Positions 1 through 7,119 of a DNA stretch of 64,000 nt are shown piece by piece. Source of the DNA: CAXMST01 sp963712765. Its GTDB lineage: Bacteria > Actinomycetota > Thermoleophilia > Solirubrobacterales > 70-9. The first letter of the stretch is position 1. Every line of letters starts with the position of its first letter. The DNA lies in the NCBI GenBank assembly GCA_963712765.1, contig CAVQIX010000003.1, positions 248,001 to 312,000 on the forward strand, given 5' to 3'. The position numbers and the translations under genes are program-made. The notes under the pieces are model-generated. The model had not been told where the DNA came from and did no database searches. It saw only the letters and a list, made by a program, of their open reading frames with translations.

Positions 1-195
1 CCTGACAGCCCGATTGCCGGGATGCCGATCATCGAGACCCACGAGGCACAGCAGGTGATCGTGATCAAGCGCTCGATGAGCCCCGGGTTCGCCGGCATCG
101 ACAACGACCTCTTCTACCTCGACAAGACCGCGATGTTGTTCTCCGACGCCAAGGGAGCCGCGCAGGAGATCACCAGCGAGATCGGCAAGCTCTGA
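1..195 (+). CDS. pntB: NAD(P) transhydrogenase subunit beta, C-terminal end (partial)
   Basis: Only the last 64 codons are inside the window; the reading frame is open from base 1 and stops with TGA at 193-195. The fragment contains GMPIIETHEA, VIVIKRSMSPGFAGIDN, LFYLDKTAMLFSDAK, which is the highly conserved end of PntB, the NADP(H)-binding domain III of the proton-translocating membrane transhydrogenase (the KRSM and GDAK/SDAK elements line the NADP site). The enzyme uses proton motive force to reduce NADP+ with NADH. The pntA partner would lie upstream, outside the window. The family assignment is confident; nothing can be said about the missing part. Confidence 0.9.
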   Translation, partial: PDSPIAGMPIIETHEAQQVIVIKRSMSPGFAGIDNDLFYLDKTAMLFSDAKGAAQEITSEIGKL

Positions 196-213
196 GCTCA
201 GCCGTGGCGGTTG

Positions 214-678
214 CTACCAACCGCCGTCGGCGGCGCAACCGCCGAGCCCGCCGACGCCGCAGCTGCGACTGAGCTGTCCCCCGAGCTCTCGTTCGAGCTC
301 GAACCAGTTGCCGGTCTTCGAAGAGACGCGGAGCGTATAGGCGGAGGCGGCGCTGTCCACCACGGTGAGATCGGTGCCAGACAATGTCGGCTCGACCGCT
401 GCCAGGTCGGCGGCGTCGGTCCCCGCGTAGCTGCCCCCGGCGTCGACCGCCCGGGTCTCGATCGCGAGCTGGGCCGAGGCGATGCTGGCCTTGGCGTCGG
501 CGTCGAGGGCCTTGTCGCGCTGGCGGTAGAAGGCGGGAACGGCGATCGCCGCGAGGGAAGCGATGATCAGCATCACAACCAGCAGTTCGACGAGCGTGAA
601 CCCGCGCTCGCTCAGGCGCAGCCCGGATCGGCCGGGCCGTATCGATGGGGCAGGTCGGATCGCGCCCTCGAACGCCAT
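214..678 (-). CDS. Type IV prepilin-like protein (N-terminal methylation motif)
   Basis: This 154-residue protein carries a class III prepilin signal: a 26-residue basic leader ending SERG, then FTLVELLVVMLIIASLAAIAVPAF, with Glu at position 5 of the mature protein. Prepilin peptidase would cleave after the Gly and methylate the Phe. The mature part has the usual long hydrophobic alpha helix followed by a roughly 100-residue globular region with one Cys pair near the end (RSCGVGGLGGC). That size fits a minor pilin, a major pilin or a type II-like pseudopilin. A PilT ATPase lies at 19.1 kb, but no pilus assembly genes are adjacent. A shorter start inside the leader is possible, since I see no clear ribosome binding site. 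Confidence 0.75.
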   Translation of the reverse strand: MAFEGAIRPAPSIRPGRSGLRLSERGFTLVELLVVMLIIASLAAIAVPAFYRQRDKALDADAKASIASAQLAIETRAVDAGGSYAGTDAADLAAVEPTLSGTDLTVVDSAASAYTLRVSSKTGNWFELERELGGQLSRSCGVGGLGGCAADGGW

Positions 679-799
679 TTCACCCCATCGTCACGCTCAC
701 CGCAGGCCACAAGCGATCGGCCCGATGCTGGCCAGGATTGTGAGATCCGGTGCGTGGGGCCGGAGGTCAGCCGGCCGGCCGGCTGACGGTCGTCGGCCG

Positions 800-1057
800 C
801 TAGTCCCGCTTGTCCTGGCCGCTGCGGCGAACCCGAGGCGTGAGCCAGCCGATCGCCATCCCGAGCAGGATCGCGATGACCAGGGCGAAGAAGAGGGGCA
901 GCTCCGTAGTCGCGAAGAGGAAGGAGATGTTGGTCTCGTCGGTGTTTTGGAGGACGAAGATCGCCGCCAGCGCCGCGAAGGCGATCATCAGGTAGAAGCG
1001 CCAGCCCCGCCCGTCCTTTCCGGTGCTCTCGATCTTGTCGCTGCCGGGTGCGGCCAT
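800..1057 (-). CDS. LapA-domain (DUF1049) small membrane protein
   Basis: This 85-residue protein has two hydrophobic helices (about residues 23-41 and 53-74). The sequence between them, FVLQNTDETNISFLF, matches the LapA/YciS pattern, in which a VxQN element follows the first helix and F(L)F precedes the second. The C-terminus is short and basic (RVRRSGQDKRD). LapA-family proteins sit in the inner membrane; in E. coli they act in LPS assembly, but in actinobacteria the role is unknown. The start is supported by a TAGGGT box read on the minus strand (1067-1072), 9 bases upstream of the ATG, which is also the transcript start expected for a nearly leaderless mRNA. Confidence 0.75.
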   Translation of the reverse strand: MAAPGSDKIESTGKDGRGWRFYLMIAFAALAAIFVLQNTDETNISFLFATTELPLFFALVIAILLGMAIGWLTPRVRRSGQDKRD

Positions 1058-1066
1058 CGGCCCGCG

Positions 1067-1072
1067 ACCCTA
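1067..1072 (-). promoter_or_regulatory. -10 box (TAGGGT) for the LapA-like gene
   Basis: On the minus strand TAGGGT ends 9 bases before the ATG at 1057. No Shine-Dalgarno lies between. It belongs to the leaderless-type pattern seen throughout the window. Confidence 0.45.
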
Positions 1073-1154
1073 CCAACCATCAGGTTGCGTCAATGGTCAC
1101 GACCCCGCACCCGAATCGGCGCACTGCGACTCCCGATCGGCGCCGTCGCGGACA

Positions 1155-1160
1155 TAGCTT
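1155..1160 (+). promoter_or_regulatory. -10 box (TAGCTT) of a leaderless-type gene
   Basis: TAGCTT ends exactly 6 bases before the ATG at 1167. There is no room for a Shine-Dalgarno, so transcription should begin at or within a base or two of the start codon. Confidence 0.55.
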
Positions 1161-1166
1161 TCGCCA

Positions 1167-2045
1167 ATGTCCGGCGAGCGCGGTCAGGCGACCGTTGAGT
1201 ACATCGGCGTTCTGCTACTGGCAGCGACCCTCCTCGCAGGGCTGATCGCCCTCGTGGGCCACTCGCCACCGGGCGCGAGCGCGGGCAAGCTGATCCTCGA
1301 TCGCCTCCTCTGTGCGGTTGGCGGCCCCCTCCCATGCGGCGACAGCGAGCTCGAGCGCAGCCTCGGCCACGAGCTCGCGGCGGCTCTCCGCGAAAACGCC
1401 CCGCAACTGCGGTTCGAGGACGGCGACTTCGTCAGCCTGCCGGTCGACCCGCGCGAGTGCCGCCGGCGGGCCTGCGCCGACAGCAGCGAACGGGGGCGGC
1501 TCTCGCGCTCCTTCGAGGGGGAGCCTCCGACCGCGTTCGTCCACACCGTCGACTGCCGAGCGGCTCGTCAACCCGACGACGCCGACTGCAGCGGCCCAAG
1601 CGCCGGGCATCTGTACCTCCAGTACTGGCTCTACTACCCCGACAGCCACACCCGCCCGTTCGGTCGGCTCGGCGGCTACCACCTCGACGACTGGGAGAGC
1701 TTCCAGGTCCGGATCGGCGGTGACGGTGAGCCGGAGGCGCGGGCCAGTTCCCACAACGGCCACCAGTATGGGCCCGACAAGCTCAGCGACGTAGACCCCG
1801 GGGCTCCGATCGCGGGCGCGGGAAGGGACGGATGGGGCCCCTCTCTCGGCTACCTGTGGGTTTCCGCCGGCTCGCACGCCGGTCGGGCCAGCGACGGGGA
1901 TCGCTACTTCCGCTCGGTGGACTCCGATCAGCTGCGCCTGGTGGCGATCGAGCCCGAGTTGGCGGCGCTCGATGGGATCGCCTACGAGGTCTCGCCTCCA
2001 TGGCGGAAACGGGTCTGGAGGGATCCCGAGTACGAGGGGACCTGA
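1167..2045 (+). CDS. Tad/Flp-type pseudopilin fused to a Vps62-like secreted domain
   Basis: The first 30 residues are RGQATVEYIGVLLLAATLLA. Cleavage after the Gly would give a mature protein starting QATVEY, with Glu at +5 and Tyr at +6, the hallmark of Flp/TadE-type pilins. True Flp pilins are only 50-80 residues; this one is 292. The remainder is Cys-rich (three candidate pairs around residues 50-140) and contains LQYWLYYPDS ... YHLDDWESFQVRI ... SSHNGHQY. This resembles the YWxxYPY ... HEGDWE core of Vps62/DUF946-type proteins, a loose match I rate as moderate. I infer a surface-exposed protein delivered through a Tad-like pathway. No tad genes are adjacent. The start is fixed by the -10 box 6 bases upstream. 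Confidence 0.6.
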   Translation: MSGERGQATVEYIGVLLLAATLLAGLIALVGHSPPGASAGKLILDRLLCAVGGPLPCGDSELERSLGHELAAALRENAPQLRFEDGDFVSLPVDPRECRRRACADSSERGRLSRSFEGEPPTAFVHTVDCRAARQPDDADCSGPSAGHLYLQYWLYYPDSHTRPFGRLGGYHLDDWESFQVRIGGDGEPEARASSHNGHQYGPDKLSDVDPGAPIAGAGRDGWGPSLGYLWVSAGSHAGRASDGDRYFRSVDSDQLRLVAIEPELAALDGIAYEVSPPWRKRVWRDPEYEGT

Positions 2046-2095
2046 GCGGGCGCGTGCGTCAGCGACCTGCAACCAGTCCGAAACCTCTGTCCCGC

Positions 2096-2101
2096 TAGGG
2101 T
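2096..2101 (+). promoter_or_regulatory. -10 box (TAGGGT) upstream of egtB
   Basis: TAGGGT is followed by 6 bases and then ATC (2108-2110), in frame with egtB. In the other leaderless-type genes of this window the start codon sits at this same 6-7 base distance, so this box probably drives the whole egtB-egtD-opuC operon and marks where egtB really begins. Confidence 0.5.
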
Positions 2102-2182
2102 CCTCACATCGTCGTCGCTGCGCAGGCCACCGATAAGAGAGCGATCGCCGAGCGGCTCGAGTCCGCGCGAGCGCGAACCCTG

Positions 2183-3319
2183 ATGCTGGTCGAGCCGCTC
2201 AATCAGGAGCAGCTCAACACCGCCTACTCGGAGATCCTCTCGCCGCTCGCCTGGGACCTCGGCCACATCGCGAACTTCGAGGAGCTCTGGCTGGTGCAGA
2301 GGGTCGGGGGGCTCGATCCTTTCGATGGCCAGCTGGGCCCGTTCTACGACGCGATCGAGAACCCCCGTGCCACCCGAAACGAGCTACCCATACTCCGTGG
2401 AGACGACCTGACCGACTACCTGGCCCGGGTGAGGGAACGAACCCTGGAGGTCCTCGACCGAGCCGACCTCGAGGCCAGCGACGATCCCCTGATCGCCGGC
2501 GGCTTCATCTACGAGATGCTGATAGCCCACGAGCACCAGCACAACGAGACGATGCTGCAGCTCCTGCAGCTGGTTGACGGATACCCTTGTCCTTGTCTCG
2601 ATCCCTCGGTTGCCGCAGAGCCTGCGAGCGCAGGACCGGAGATGGTGGCGATAGGAGCCGCCCGCAGGCGGATCGGCGCCACCTTCGACGGCTTCGCCTA
2701 CGACAACGAGCGCCCAATCCACGAGGTCGAACTCGACTCCTTCGAGATCGATCGGACCCCGGTAGCGAACGGCGCCTTTGCGGCGTTCATGGCGGAGACG
2801 GGCGCCGAGCCGCCGATGTATTGGGAGCGGGACGGCGAGGGTGGCTGGCTCGACACCCGGTTCGGGAGGCGAGAGCCGATCGACCCGGACCTGCCGGCGG
2901 TCCACGTCGACCACGCCCAAGCCACCGACTTCGCCCGCTGGGCCGGCAAGCGCCTGCCGACGGAGTTCGAGTGGGAGGCGGCGGCCACCGGGGCGAGCAC
3001 CGCACGCGCCAACCTCGACCACCTCGCCTATGGCTGCGCTGCGGCCGGCGCCTTCGCCGACGGCGCCGCAGACTGCGGCGCGGTGCAGATGATCGGCGAT
3101 GTCTGGGAGTGGACCGCATCGGAGTTCCGCAGCTATCCGGGCTTCGAGCCCTTCCCCTACCCGGAGTACTCCGAGGTCTTTTTCGGCTCCGCCTACAGAG
3201 TTCTCCGCGGCGGCTCCTGGGCGGCGCGCAGAGGGGTCATCCGTCCAAGCTTCCGCAACTGGGACCTGCCCGAGCGGCGGCAGATCTTCTCCGGGTTCAG
3301 GTGCGCGCGCGATGCCTGA
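2183..3319 (+). CDS. egtB: Ergothioneine synthase EgtB (iron(II)-dependent C-S bond-forming sulfoxide synthase)
   Basis: EgtB joins hercynine to the sulfur donor (gamma-glutamylcysteine or cysteine) with O2 to give a sulfoxide, the central step of ergothioneine synthesis. The N-terminal DinB-like half carries the three-His iron site: DLGHIANFEE (about residue 29) and HEHQHNE (about 116-120). The C-terminal half is an FGE-sulfatase fold (RTPVANGAF, WAGKRLPTEFEWEAAA, VWEWTASEF, RGGSWAARR, FSGFRCARD). The coordinates begin at the first ATG, but homology clearly extends about 25 codons further upstream (ERLESARARTLML). No ATG, GTG or TTG lies between the in-frame stop at 2096 and 2183. The leaderless promoter geometry points to ATC at 2108. 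The stop overlaps egtD by 8 bases. Confidence 0.9.
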   Translation: MLVEPLNQEQLNTAYSEILSPLAWDLGHIANFEELWLVQRVGGLDPFDGQLGPFYDAIENPRATRNELPILRGDDLTDYLARVRERTLEVLDRADLEASDDPLIAGGFIYEMLIAHEHQHNETMLQLLQLVDGYPCPCLDPSVAAEPASAGPEMVAIGAARRRIGATFDGFAYDNERPIHEVELDSFEIDRTPVANGAFAAFMAETGAEPPMYWERDGEGGWLDTRFGRREPIDPDLPAVHVDHAQATDFARWAGKRLPTEFEWEAAATGASTARANLDHLAYGCAAAGAFADGAADCGAVQMIGDVWEWTASEFRSYPGFEPFPYPEYSEVFFGSAYRVLRGGSWAARRGVIRPSFRNWDLPERRQIFSGFRCARDA

Positions 3320-4346
3320 AGCCGGAGCCACCGAGCAGATCCGGATCGATGTCCGCCGCGGGGACGACGGCCCGATCTCCGACCTCGTCGAGGACGCCCG
3401 CGAGGGTCTCAGCCGGGAGTTCAAGGAACTGCCGCCGAAGTACTTCTACGACGAGCTCGGCTCGCAGCTGTTCGAGCAGATCACGGAGCTGCCGGAGTAC
3501 TACCCCACCCGGGCCGAGCGCAGGATCCTGACCGAGCAGGCGCACGCAATCGTCGCCGCCGCCGATCCCCAGTGCCTGATCGAGCTCGGGTCCGGCGCCG
3601 CCTCGAAGACGAGGGCGCTACTCGATGCGATGCGGGACGCGGGCTCGCTCCACACCTACGTCCCGGTCGACATATCGGAGGAGATCACGCGCCGCACCGC
3701 GGCGGAGCTGATCGATGAGTACCCGGGTCTGCGGGTCCACGGCGTGGTTTGCGACTTCGAGAGCGATCTCGAGCGGCTCCCTGCCTGGGGTCAGCGGAGG
3801 ATGATCGCCTTCCTCGGGGGCACGATCGGGAACTTCCCGCCGCGCCAGCGCGGCGCCTTCCTCTCCCGGATCGCCTCGATGCTCGGGCCCGCCGACACCC
3901 TGTTGCTCGGCACCGACCTGGTCAAGGATTCTCGCAAGCTTGAGGCCGCCTACAACGACTCGGCCGGTATCACGGCCCGCTTCAACAAGAACGTGCTGAC
4001 GGTCCTCAATCGCGAGCTCGGTGCCGATTTCGATCCGGACGCCTTCGAGCACTACGCCTTCTACGACGCCGAGCGGGAGCGCATGGACATCCGGCTGCGC
4101 TCGCTCGCCCAGCAGGGTGTCTCTCTGCCCGCGCTCTCGATGGAGGTCGGCTTCGCCGCAGGTGAGGAGATGCGTACCGAGCTCTCTTGCAAGTTCAGCC
4201 CGGAGAGCATCCGCACCGCCTACGGGCATGCCGGGCTCGAGCTCGCTGAGCTTTGGACCGATCCCGACGCGCAGTTCGCGCTCTCGCTTGCCCGTCCGGC
4301 CCGAGCCGGGATCGCGCACCAGGCACCGGGGAATCAATCCGAATAG
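3312..4346 (+). CDS. egtD: L-histidine N-alpha-methyltransferase EgtD
   Basis: EgtD trimethylates histidine with three SAM to give hercynine, the first step of ergothioneine synthesis and the substrate of the EgtB encoded just upstream. Recognisable features of this 344-residue protein are PPKYFYDELGSQLFEQI near the N-terminus, the SAM motif LIELGSGAASKT, the FLGGTIGNFPP loop, and FAAGEEMRTELSCKF near the C-terminus, where Glu and Ser hold the histidine substrate in the characterised mycobacterial enzyme. The length fits the family (about 320-340). The chosen ATG overlaps the end of egtB (ATGCCTGA), which implies translational coupling. No egtA, egtC or egtE lies in this window. Confidence 0.93.
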   Translation: MPEAGATEQIRIDVRRGDDGPISDLVEDAREGLSREFKELPPKYFYDELGSQLFEQITELPEYYPTRAERRILTEQAHAIVAAADPQCLIELGSGAASKTRALLDAMRDAGSLHTYVPVDISEEITRRTAAELIDEYPGLRVHGVVCDFESDLERLPAWGQRRMIAFLGGTIGNFPPRQRGAFLSRIASMLGPADTLLLGTDLVKDSRKLEAAYNDSAGITARFNKNVLTVLNRELGADFDPDAFEHYAFYDAERERMDIRLRSLAQQGVSLPALSMEVGFAAGEEMRTELSCKFSPESIRTAYGHAGLELAELWTDPDAQFALSLARPARAGIAHQAPGNQSE

Positions 4347-4359
4347 GGTCCCTCCCGCT

Positions 4360-5553
4360 CTGGCAGGCCTTGCTCCAGCCGATATCAGCCGCGACGGCTT
4401 CACCGCCTCCGCGGTCGAGTTCGAGGATGTGAGCAAGACCTACCCGGGCTCGGGGGAGCCGGCGGTTCAGGACCTCTCACTCGAGGTGCCCGCCGGAGAG
4501 ATCTGCGTGTTCGTCGGGCCGTCGGGCTGCGGCAAGACGACCGCGATGCGGATGGTCAACCGCACGGTCGAGATCAGCGACGGCGACATCAGGGTCGGCG
4601 GCTTCTCGGTCCGCGACCGCCAGCCGGCTGAGCTGCGGCGCGAGATCGGCTACGTGATCCAGCAGATCGGCCTCTTCCCGCACCGCACGATCGGCGAGAA
4701 CATCAGCACCGTCCCACACCTGCTCGGCTGGGATGACGATCGCGGGCGGGAGCGTGTCCGCGAGCTGATGGAGCTGATCTCGCTCGATCCGGAGCTGGCC
4801 GATCGCTATCCGGCGCAGCTCTCCGGCGGCCAGCAGCAGCGGGTAGGCGTCGCCCGGGCGCTCGCCGCCGATCCGCCGGTGATGTTGATGGACGAGCCCT
4901 TCGGGGCGATCGATCCGATCAACCGCGAGAAGCTGCAGAACGAGTTCCTCCGCCTCCAGGCTGAGATCCGCAAGACGATCCTGTTCGTCACCCATGACAT
5001 CGACGAGGCGATCAAGATGGGCGACCGGATCGCCGTGCTCCGCGAGGGTGGCCGTCTCGCCCAGTTCGCGACGCCCGCGGAGCTGCTGATGGCTCCCGGC
5101 GACGACTTCGTCGAGGACTTCGTCGGCGCTGACCGGGCGCTGAAGCGGCTCGCCCTGATGCGGGTCGGCGACATCAACCTCTGGGAGGCGCCACTCGCCT
5201 TCGTCGGCCAGGACACGAGCGAGGTCCGCGCCAAGCTCGACGGTGCGGAGGTCCCCCACCCGCTCCTGGTCGACTCCGAGCGCCGGCCGATCGGCTGGCT
5301 GTCGGTCTCCGACCTCGAGGGCTCAATCGTGCCGCAGCGCGCCGACAGCGGGCCCGATCCGATCCTCGACGTGGCCGACGTGATGCGTGACGCCCTTTCC
5401 GACCTGCTCCAGGCCGAGACCCGTTACGCGCCTGTCGTCGATGGCGAGGGCAGGATCGCCGGCGTCCTCTCGGTCGAGATCATCTCCGAGTTCCTGAGCT
5501 CCGCCGAGGCTCTGGTCGAGGAGCATCCGGCAAGCGATCGGCCGCATCAGTAG
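4360..5553 (+). CDS. opuCA: OpuC/ProV-type ABC transporter ATP-binding protein with CBS domains
   Basis: This is the energising subunit of a quaternary-amine (betaine/choline/carnitine class) importer. It shows Walker A GPSGCGKTT (about residues 53-61), Q-loop QQIGLFPH, signature LSGGQQQRVGVARAL, Walker B VMLMDEPFGAID and switch His FVTHDIDEA. The C-terminal third holds two CBS-type repeats (WLSVSDLEGSI; DVMRDALSDLLQAETRYAPVV), which in OpuCA/EgtV-type ATPases sense regulatory signals. The start is uncertain: no ATG, GTG or TTG lies between the egtD stop and the first beta strand. I placed it at an in-frame CTG 14 bases after the egtD stop; ATC at 4384 is another option. It directly continues the egtB-egtD operon. 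Confidence 0.85.
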   Translation: MAGLAPADISRDGFTASAVEFEDVSKTYPGSGEPAVQDLSLEVPAGEICVFVGPSGCGKTTAMRMVNRTVEISDGDIRVGGFSVRDRQPAELRREIGYVIQQIGLFPHRTIGENISTVPHLLGWDDDRGRERVRELMELISLDPELADRYPAQLSGGQQQRVGVARALAADPPVMLMDEPFGAIDPINREKLQNEFLRLQAEIRKTILFVTHDIDEAIKMGDRIAVLREGGRLAQFATPAELLMAPGDDFVEDFVGADRALKRLALMRVGDINLWEAPLAFVGQDTSEVRAKLDGAEVPHPLLVDSERRPIGWLSVSDLEGSIVPQRADSGPDPILDVADVMRDALSDLLQAETRYAPVVDGEGRIAGVLSVEIISEFLSSAEALVEEHPASDRPHQ

Positions 5554-5562
5554 GGCCTGGCT

Positions 5563-6303
5563 GTGTCGCTCCTCGATCCTTCGCACCTGCTCCCGCTCGC
5601 CCAGGCGGGGGAGGGGTTCGTCCGCGACCCCGACGCGCAGTCGACCGCCTGCGTCGCCGCCAACGACACCGTCTGTCTCGGCTGGGCGGTCGAGAACTTC
5701 GATCGCTACGTCCAACCGACCCTCGAGCATCTCGCGCTGGTCGGCCTTTCGGTCCTGTTCGGCTTTCTGATTGCCTTCGGGATGACCGTGATCTCCCACG
5801 GACGCCGCTTCCTGGTCCCGATCTTCACCGGCGCCACCGGGGTTATCTACACGATCCCAAGCATCGCCCTGTTCCTGTTGCTGCTGCCGATCACCGGGCG
5901 CGGTACGACCACGGCGGTGATCGCGCTCACCCTCTACACCCTCCAGATCATCTACCGCAACATCGTCACCGGCCTTGACAACGTGCCGCAGGCGACGATC
6001 GACGCCGGGCGGGGGATGGGGATGACCGACCGCCAGATCTTCTGGCGGGTGGAGCTGCCACTCGCCCTCCCCGAGCTCGTCGCGGGACTGAGGATCGCGA
6101 CCGTTTCGACCGTCGCGATCGCGACCCTCGCGGTCTTCGCCGGAGCCGGCGGACTCGGTGCGGAGATCTACAACGACATCACGTTCAAGACCGGGATCGT
6201 GGTCGCCGGCGGCCTCGCGATCGGGATCGCGATCCTCTTCGACCTGATGCTCGTGGTGGGCCAACGCTGGCTGACCCCCTGGAGGAAGGCGAGAGCGCTG
6301 TGA
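5563..6303 (+). CDS. opuCB: OpuC-type ABC transporter permease (first)
   Basis: This 246-residue integral membrane protein has about five to six hydrophobic segments and the binding-protein-dependent transport permease motif ATIDAGRGMGMTDRQIFWRVELPLALPELVAGL, the EAA-type loop that docks on the ATPase. It starts with GTG 9 bases after the opuCA stop. The first 45 residues (to about CLGWAVENF) are a periplasm-facing or cytoplasmic extension before the first strong helix. It pairs with the second permease, which begins at its stop codon. The substrate is probably a trimethylammonium compound by family. The egtBD context makes hercynine or ergothioneine a serious alternative to glycine betaine. 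Confidence 0.85.
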   Translation: MSLLDPSHLLPLAQAGEGFVRDPDAQSTACVAANDTVCLGWAVENFDRYVQPTLEHLALVGLSVLFGFLIAFGMTVISHGRRFLVPIFTGATGVIYTIPSIALFLLLLPITGRGTTTAVIALTLYTLQIIYRNIVTGLDNVPQATIDAGRGMGMTDRQIFWRVELPLALPELVAGLRIATVSTVAIATLAVFAGAGGLGAEIYNDITFKTGIVVAGGLAIGIAILFDLMLVVGQRWLTPWRKARAL

Positions 6304-7055
6304 TCGGAGCCGCGCTGGCCACGCCCTCGGTCCCCCTGGCCGGGCTGTTCGACTCCTTCACCGGAGCGATCGACTTCATCCTCAGCCCGCAGCCCTCGGT
6401 TGACGGGGCGATCGAGGTCGGCGGCCCGGCTCAGTGCTGGGAGTTGATGCTGACCCAGATCGAGGTCAGCTCTCTGGCCCTCGCCATGGCGCTGGTGCTC
6501 ACCCTCCCGGTCGGCCTCTATCTGGGGCACAAGGGAACGGGCGAGTTCCTCGCGGTCGCGATCGGCAACGCCGGCCGAGCGATCCCGGAGCTGGCGCTGA
6601 TCGCCTTCATGGCGGCCTTCATCGGCCTCGGCACCGTGAACCTGGTCGTGGCGCTGATGGTCCTCGGGATTCCCCCGATCCTGACCAATACCTTCGTCGG
6701 CCTCCGGCAGGTGGATCAGGGCGCGGTCGAGGCGGCGCGGGGAATGGGGATGACGGAGCTCGAGGTGATCCGCAAGGTCGAGCTGCCGCTGGCGATTCCG
6801 ACGATCATGAGCGGGGTCAGGACGGCGGCGGTCAACATCGTCGCGACCGCGACGATCGCGCCCCTGGCCGGCGTCCTCACCCTCGGCGATTTCATCATCA
6901 ACGTCAACGTCTACGGCGATGACGGAGTGCTGGCGGGGGCGCTGCTGGTTGCGTTGCTGGCGCTCGCGGTGGAGCTGGCCCTTTCGGGGGTCCAGCGCCT
7001 GCTGACGCCGAAGGGACTCGACCTTCAACGTGAGGCGGCCGGGGCTGCTGCATAG
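6300..7055 (+). CDS. opuCD: OpuC-type ABC transporter permease (second)
   Basis: This 251-residue membrane protein is homologous to the preceding permease. Its docking loop reads AVEAARGMGMTELEVIRKVELPLAIPTIMSGV, and the conserved NLVVALMVLGIPPILTNTFVGL helix precedes it. The GTG start overlaps the previous stop (GTGA), so the two permeases are translationally coupled and should form the heterodimeric channel. OpuC-type systems with two separate permeases plus a lipoprotein receptor have exactly this four-gene makeup. Nothing is damaged or missing. Confidence 0.85.
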   Translation: MIGAALATPSVPLAGLFDSFTGAIDFILSPQPSVDGAIEVGGPAQCWELMLTQIEVSSLALAMALVLTLPVGLYLGHKGTGEFLAVAIGNAGRAIPELALIAFMAAFIGLGTVNLVVALMVLGIPPILTNTFVGLRQVDQGAVEAARGMGMTELEVIRKVELPLAIPTIMSGVRTAAVNIVATATIAPLAGVLTLGDFIINVNVYGDDGVLAGALLVALLALAVELALSGVQRLLTPKGLDLQREAAGAAA

Positions 7056-7119
7056 GATCCAAGGCCCAGAGTCCCGCGCGGACATCGCCCGGGGCAGGCA
7101 ATCAAGGAGAGAATCAGAA

